From Pseudomonadota bacterium (GTDB lineage: Bacteria > Desulfobacterota > Desulfobacteria > Desulfobacterales > Desulfobacteraceae), in contig JAHJDU010000592.1 in NCBI GenBank assembly GCA_018812385.1, positions 1-9,831 on the forward strand: a stretch of DNA of 9,831 bases, in the 5' to 3' direction. The position numbers were made by a program, and so were the translations under genes. Each line of letters starts with the position of its first letter. Position 1 is the first letter of the stretch. The notes below the pieces were generated by a model. The model made no database searches. It was not told the origin of the DNA and worked only from the letters and a program-made list of their open reading frames with translations. Shown one piece after another: positions 6,220 through 9,831 of this stretch.

Positions 6220-7233
6220 TCATATCTTGGTCCACCGTTCAAACTGTTCATATTTTCTTTGTCCAAATTCCATGATACCACCACTTTTGAAAAGGATGAA
6301 TCCTACAAGGATGGATGCATAAAATACAATTCTCAATGTTCCGAAATCCCTTAAAAGCTCGGAGACAGGAACCAGGATCAGACACCCTAAAATAGGTCCC
6401 ACAAGGGTTCCTGACCCGCCGATGACCGTGGCTGCAATGGGCAGGATGGAAAAATCAAGGGCAAACTGGGAGATGCCTGACCACATGTAGATATGGGTTA
6501 GACAGGCCCCGGCCATGCATCCCATGGCTGAGGCGATGAATACGGCCAGGGCCTTGTATCGGGTAATGTTGATACCCGAGGCCTTTACTGCCTGGTCATT
6601 GTCCATGATGGCCGTAAAGATCAGCCCCCGATCTGTTGTGACAAAACGCCTCAGGCCGAATAGAAAAATCAGCACCATGCAGATCACAAAATACTGCTCT
6701 GCAAAGGCGGAAGCAAAACTATCAATCCCTACCAGTCCGTCAGTGCCCCCGAAAATGTTAAAAGCTTCAATGATCCTTGCCATAAACAGAGGATACATCA
6801 ATGTTACAATTGCAAAGTACACCCCTTTTAAGGGCAGGCAGGGTAAGAGCAGCAGTGTGCAGACAGCACCCCCGATAATGGCAGCCAGGGGAACTGTGAG
6901 AAACGGGGGGATTGAAAAATAAGAATTTAAGATCCCGGCAATATATCCCCCTGTTCCAATGAAAAAGGCGCCTCCCAATGAGACCAGCCCCACATAATGG
7001 GCCAGAAAATCAAAACTCAAGGCCAGTATGGCATAAATACAGACAATTGATATGACCCGCTGCCAGTACATGTCTGGCATCAGAAACGGAAGGGACAGCA
7101 TTCCTGCGATCAAAATAAACCTGGGCAAGGTCAAATAGGAAAGTTCCCGCCAGGACATTAACGCATAAAGCCCGTCCGATCTGACTTTGATCCCTCGATC
7201 TATTCTTTCTTTTCTTGATTCTTGAGTGCTCAC
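6220..7233 (-). CDS. livM: Branched-chain amino acid-type ABC permease LivM
   Basis: A 337-residue inner-membrane permease that forms the channel with LivH. After a charged, cytoplasmic N-terminus of about 35 residues there are roughly eight to nine hydrophobic segments, from about 36-56 to 300-316. LivM family features: YVGLVSLGGAFFIGTGGY (80-97), FGGTDGLVGI (161-170), the cytoplasmic coupling segment DNDQAVKASGINITRYKALA (211-230) that contacts the ATPases, and ATVIGGSGTLVGPILG (268-283). The start is GTG at 7231-7233, with a GAGAGGG-type site upstream, and lies three bases after the livH stop. The C-terminus ends in a charged tail (FGQRKYEQFERWTKI). Subunit identity is firm; the transported substrate is unknown. 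Confidence 0.9.
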   Translation of the reverse strand: MSTQESRKERIDRGIKVRSDGLYALMSWRELSYLTLPRFILIAGMLSLPFLMPDMYWQRVISIVCIYAILALSFDFLAHYVGLVSLGGAFFIGTGGYIAGILNSYFSIPPFLTVPLAAIIGGAVCTLLLLPCLPLKGVYFAIVTLMYPLFMARIIEAFNIFGGTDGLVGIDSFASAFAEQYFVICMVLIFLFGLRRFVTTDRGLIFTAIMDNDQAVKASGINITRYKALAVFIASAMGCMAGACLTHIYMWSGISQFALDFSILPIAATVIGGSGTLVGPILGCLILVPVSELLRDFGTLRIVFYASILVGFILFKSGGIMEFGQRKYEQFERWTKI

Positions 7234-7236
7234 TTT

Positions 7237-8103
7237 TTACACCCTCTCTTCCAGTTCTTTCTGCTGGCCGAACAGGCCGGACGGTTTTAGGATCAGGGTC
7301 AGGATAATGGCCAGAATGGCCACAACCATTTGAAAATGAGACCCGATAAAGACAACAGTCAGAATCTGGGCATACCCGATGATAAAGGCGGCAAAAAAAG
7401 CTCCCATCCAGGACCCCAGTCCCCCAACAATACAAACGGCAATGGACATGATCAGAACATGATACCCTGATTCCACCACAATATTGCCAAGAGGCAAAAT
7501 TAATGTGGCGGCAACGCCTGCGAGTACAGCCCCGAATCCCATGGCCAGCATGGCCATGAAATCCGAATCTATGCCCAGCATCAGCGCTGCCCGTTCATCC
7601 TGGGCCATGCCCTGTAAAGCAAGCCCGATCCTGGTATAATGGGTAAACAACCATAGTCCTGCCACAAGCAGAATGCCGATAACCATCATGATAAGCCTGT
7701 GAAAATCCACGGGGACGTTGCCGATCATGAGGCTTCCTTCCATGAACACGGGCAATGTATAGGTCATTCCCCGAAAGCCTCCAAACCTTAAGCCTTCAAG
7801 GATGGCAAGCCCGATGGCATAGGAAGCGATAATCTCGGAAATATTCATCCCCCTCACCCGTATTAGGACAAACCTATACATGAGAATTCCCAAGCCTGCG
7901 TTCACACATAGGGAAAGAATAATGGCGATGAAATAGGGCAGTCCGATTTTATGAAATAAGGTCCAGGTGACAAACCCGCAGATAACATAAAGTGCCCCAT
8001 GGGCAAAGTTGGGCACTCGGCTGATACCATATACCATGGCAAAGCCGAGGCCCATCAGCGCCAGGGACACAGAGTTGATGGTCCCATAAACTAGAATTTC
8101 CAT
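7237..8103 (-). CDS. livH: Branched-chain amino acid-type ABC permease LivH
   Basis: A 288-residue inner-membrane permease with about eight hydrophobic segments. Family features: the N-terminal GTINSVSLALMGLGFAMVYG (7-26) followed by VPNFAHGALYV (30-40); the coupling region MAQDERAALMLGID (166-179) before a membrane helix; and CIVGGLGSWMGAFFAAFIIG (224-243). It ends with KPSGLFGQ, as is usual for LivH. The ATG at 8101-8103 has only a weak ribosome site (TGGGAT, about 7-9 bases upstream), in contrast to the strong site of livK. This may keep the permease at lower levels than the binding protein. livM begins three bases downstream. Its partner is LivM; the substrate is inferred only from context. 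Confidence 0.9.
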   Translation of the reverse strand: MEILVYGTINSVSLALMGLGFAMVYGISRVPNFAHGALYVICGFVTWTLFHKIGLPYFIAIILSLCVNAGLGILMYRFVLIRVRGMNISEIIASYAIGLAILEGLRFGGFRGMTYTLPVFMEGSLMIGNVPVDFHRLIMMVIGILLVAGLWLFTHYTRIGLALQGMAQDERAALMLGIDSDFMAMLAMGFGAVLAGVAATLILPLGNIVVESGYHVLIMSIAVCIVGGLGSWMGAFFAAFIIGYAQILTVVFIGSHFQMVVAILAIILTLILKPSGLFGQQKELEERV

Positions 8104-8176
8104 AAAAAAATCCCAAAATTAAGTGTTGAACAAGGTAATTTTAAAAAATCAGTTTTACTTAATTAATTTTTAATCA
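8104..8176 (-). promoter_or_regulatory. livK-livH intercistronic inverted repeat
   Basis: The largest gap within the operon, 73 AT-rich bases. AATTAAGT at 8117-8124 is mirrored by ACTTAATT at 8157-8164, with a 32-base loop between them. Such a structure could stabilise the upstream livK message or cause partial termination, giving more binding protein than permease, as is known for other periplasmic transport operons. The stem is AT-only apart from one pair and there is no GC-rich terminator, so the effect is uncertain. Confidence 0.25.
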
Positions 8177-9451
8177 TCAATTTTTAACCATCCATGGCGG
8201 AAGTTGAATACTGCCTTTGGCAATGCTTTTCGGGTATACCACAACCCGTTTGCCATCCTGCCACTGGAGGATGGAACCTACAGCGCCGTCTTTGGGATCT
8301 TTGGCAGCAATGACCTGGTGGCTTTTGGGATCAAACCTGAGTCTTCCGTAAACCCCCATTATATCTGTTTCTTCAAGGGCAGTTACCATTTTGTCTGAAT
8401 CCAGTGTTCCGGCTCTTTCAATGGCATCTTTTAACACATACACAGCCATGTAGGAGCTGGATGATCCAAGGCCTTCAGGTTCAACGCCCCATTTTTCAGC
8501 ATAGGCATTGTAAAATTTCATGGTCCATGGGGTGGCATCCGAGGGTGCGTTACCGGCATTCACAACGTTGCACAGTGTATACTCGCCCTTGCCGTCTGTG
8601 GCTTTCCAAAAACCCGGTTGTTCAGCTGCAGCCAATGTGGAACCAAAGGGAAGGGCAGGTATTTTAAGATCATACCATTGTTTTAGAAGAATAGCGCTTT
8701 CAGGCATATCCATCCAGATATTGATGATTTGTGAACCCGTTGATTTGACTTTTAAGAGTGCCATGGAAAAGTCTGAAGTGCCTGTGGGGAAGATTTCACT
8801 GCCTGTCACCTCAAATCCCTTGGAACCTGCCACTTTTCCCATTACTTCGGCTGCACCCCTTGCATGGGATACATCCTGGGCCATGATAAACACCTTGGTT
8901 AAGCCATACTTTTCTTTCAGGTCTGCAAAGTTTTCAATCATCTCTCCGATCAGGGTGACTGCTTCTCCGTGAATCCTGAAACAATACTTAAACTTGTCAT
9001 ATTCTTTTTCCACTGTTTTATGATATGCAGGGGTTAACACACCACTGGTGACGATGGATATTTTTTTATGTTTGGATAATAAGGACATGGCGGCAAGGGC
9101 AGCCTCTGATCTGTTGGGCCCGCCTACAATAAAATCAGCATTCTTGTTTAAAATCAGTCTTTCAACTGCCATCAATGCTTCACTCACAGGCACTCCAGGT
9201 TCAAGGTCCCGGGTATCTATGACTTCAACCTTAAAGGGTCTTTTTTTACCATTTACATTGACACCGCCCGCAGCGTTGATTTCATCCACGGCAAGTTTCA
9301 TGCCCCGTTCCGCATCCCATCCGTAAACATAGGCCATAGACAAGGGCGCCCCTAAAATAATGGGCTTCTCAGCAAAAGCATAGCCCCCCAAAAATAATGA
9401 AAACATGAATACAAAAAGGGTAAAACAAACTCTTAATTTGATGCGCTTCAT
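8177..9451 (-). CDS. livK: Liv-type periplasmic substrate-binding protein
   Basis: A 424-residue type I periplasmic binding protein of the Liv/HAAT class. It captures the substrate in the periplasm and delivers it to LivHM. Residues 1-27 are a signal peptide: basic MKRIKLR, a hydrophobic core, and the AFA|E cleavage site. There is no lipobox, so it should be soluble and periplasmic. The mature part opens with IILGAPLSM, then GMKLAVDEINAAGGVNVNGK (about 50-69) and FIVGGPNRSEAALAAMSLLS (about 106-125), all typical of the first lobe. Later LGSSSSYMAVYVLKDAIERAG and GRLRFDP follow the family's second lobe. Length is slightly above the E. coli LivK (about 370). The ATG has AAGGAG seven bases upstream. 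First gene of the operon. Neighbouring CoA genes hint at an aromatic or other carboxylate ligand rather than leucine. Confidence 0.88.
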   Translation of the reverse strand: MKRIKLRVCFTLFVFMFSLFLGGYAFAEKPIILGAPLSMAYVYGWDAERGMKLAVDEINAAGGVNVNGKKRPFKVEVIDTRDLEPGVPVSEALMAVERLILNKNADFIVGGPNRSEAALAAMSLLSKHKKISIVTSGVLTPAYHKTVEKEYDKFKYCFRIHGEAVTLIGEMIENFADLKEKYGLTKVFIMAQDVSHARGAAEVMGKVAGSKGFEVTGSEIFPTGTSDFSMALLKVKSTGSQIINIWMDMPESAILLKQWYDLKIPALPFGSTLAAAEQPGFWKATDGKGEYTLCNVVNAGNAPSDATPWTMKFYNAYAEKWGVEPEGLGSSSSYMAVYVLKDAIERAGTLDSDKMVTALEETDIMGVYGRLRFDPKSHQVIAAKDPKDGAVGSILQWQDGKRVVVYPKSIAKGSIQLPPWMVKN

Positions 9452-9499
9452 AGATATTCTCCTTTTGTTAATAAATTATCCCCAATTGATAATATTTAA

Positions 9500-9525
9500 G
9501 ATCCGTGTGGATCAGACCGACTGAT
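9500..9525 (-). promoter_or_regulatory. Two overlapping small stems in the livK leader
   Basis: On the minus strand ATCAG-TCGGT-CTGAT (9511-9525) and GATCC-ACAC-GGATC (9500-9513) are both perfect five-base inverted repeats. They share the bases GAT, so only one can form at a time. They lie about 50 bases before the livK start and within the leader if transcription begins near 9549. They could equally be a protein-binding site in DNA, or chance. Confidence 0.22.
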
Positions 9526-9555
9526 TTATTTTCATATTCAACTCCAAGATAATCC

Positions 9556-9584
9556 TTTTTATTCTTGCCCTTATACATGTTCAA
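9556..9584 (-). promoter_or_regulatory. Candidate promoter of the liv operon
   Basis: Minus-strand TTGAAC (9579-9584) and TAAAAA (9556-9561), separated by 17 bases, resemble a housekeeping sigma factor promoter (about four of six matches in each box). Transcription would begin near 9549, giving a leader of about 100 bases before livK. The region is AT-rich, so accidental matches are expected. Confidence 0.3.
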
Positions 9585-9641
9585 TAAATCACCAGAATGA
9601 GAGGGAAAGGGAGGTAATTTTTCTCAATTCAGCTCAGTATT

Positions 9642-9676
9642 CATAACAAACAATATTTTAAAATGCAAATGTTATG
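9642..9676. promoter_or_regulatory. Concentric inverted repeats, possible operator
   Basis: CATAACA (9642-9648) and TGTTATG (9670-9676) form a perfect seven-base inverted repeat with 21 bases between them. At nearly the same centre lies the palindrome ATTTTAAAAT (9655-9664). The arms are about 28 bases apart centre to centre, between two and three helical turns. The site is in the middle of the divergent region, where one regulator could act on both transcripts. The owner of such a site is unknown. Confidence 0.28.
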
Positions 9677-9768
9677 CTGAAAGAAAAAAAATTTTCAATT
9701 GGAAGTAATTATTGTGTCGAGTTTTTTGATTTGATAGTAATGTTAATAAATAAAAAAGGAGAATATAA

Positions 9769-9831
9769 ATGTCAAAATTTGTCAGCATAAGAAATATCAG
9801 GTTTATGATCAAAGAGGTTTTTGATTCAAAA
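9769..9831 (+). CDS. 5' end of a probable acyl-CoA dehydrogenase gene (partial)
   Basis: The ATG at 9769-9771 follows a strong ribosome site (aaaaaaggag, then seven bases). The frame is open for 21 codons to the window end: MSKFVSIRNIRFMIKEVFDS and one Lys. This resembles the short leading segment found in the acyl-CoA dehydrogenase subfamily with the extra N-terminal domain (roughly R-D/N-x-x-F-x-L-x-E-V-x-D). Such enzymes oxidise acyl-CoA to enoyl-CoA with FAD. Its position divergent from a transporter and acyl-CoA ligase operon fits that role. Only 21 residues are visible, so the existence of the gene is well supported but the product is a tentative call. Confidence 0.5.
   Translation, partial: MSKFVSIRNIRFMIKEVFDSK

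Larger units (their letters stand above)
9452..9768. other. Divergent control region between livK and a probable acyl-CoA dehydrogenase gene
   Basis: 317 AT-rich bases between two genes that point away from each other, each with an AAGGAG-type ribosome site (AAGGAG before livK; aaaaaaggag at about 9752-9761 before the right-hand gene). It contains a candidate minus-strand promoter, two overlapping small stems near 9500-9525, a purine-rich tract around 9599-9614 and a paired inverted repeat around 9642-9676, listed separately where supported. No clear plus-strand promoter and no RNA gene were seen. Shared control of both genes by one regulator is plausible, but the regulator is outside the window. 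Confidence 0.5.

Noticed and set aside
6515..6922. Plus-strand open frame of 135 codons opposite livM
   Set aside because: It is antisense to a clear permease gene, lacks a convincing ribosome site and has no recognisable domain.
9674..9790. Small plus-strand frame starting at ATG 9674 (MLKEKKFSIGSNYC...)
   Set aside because: It has no ribosome binding site, overlaps the better-supported start at 9769 in another frame, and its composition reflects AT-rich intergenic DNA.

Overview
The window reads as a piece of an anaerobic Deltaproteobacteria/Desulfobacterota-type chromosome, possibly a Desulfobacula- or Desulfobacterium-like sulfate reducer. This is inferred from protein flavour and gene company (Liv-type transporter, acyl-CoA ligase, FdhD homologue, divergent probable acyl-CoA dehydrogenase). 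There is no rRNA or other direct taxonomic marker. No tRNA, CRISPR array or complete insertion sequence was seen.

Left flank, about 1-1490, AT-rich and partly eroded. It holds the 3' end of an unidentified plus-strand gene (2-157), a small minus-strand membrane protein that meets it tail to tail (154-492), and about 600 bases without a confident gene but with short coding-like scraps. Then comes a DUF433 antitoxin-like gene (1090-1338), followed through an ATGA overlap by a DUF5615 toxin-like gene that keeps only its first ~40 codons. It looks like a degraded toxin-antitoxin locus.

Main block, 1488-9451, all on the minus strand and tightly packed. In transcription order: livK (periplasmic binding protein), livH and livM (permeases), livG and livF (ATPases), an AMP-forming acyl-CoA ligase, a nitroreductase-family flavoprotein and an FdhD-like protein. 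livG and livF overlap by 8 nt and most other gaps are under 75 nt, so one operon is likely. The simplest reading is an uptake-and-activation module: the transporter imports a carboxylic acid or branched/aromatic compound and the ligase traps it as a CoA thioester. The nitroreductase and FdhD-like protein serve a redox or cofactor role that cannot be fixed from sequence. The FdhD-like protein lacks the cysteines expected at the sulfurtransferase site and appears to start at TTG.

Right flank, 9452-9831. An AT-rich divergent control region with a possible liv promoter and several inverted repeats precedes a plus-strand gene cut by the window end. Its first 21 residues resemble the N-terminus of acyl-CoA dehydrogenases. 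That gene would fit beta-oxidation-like processing of the CoA thioester made by the ligase. No transcription factor gene lies in the window.
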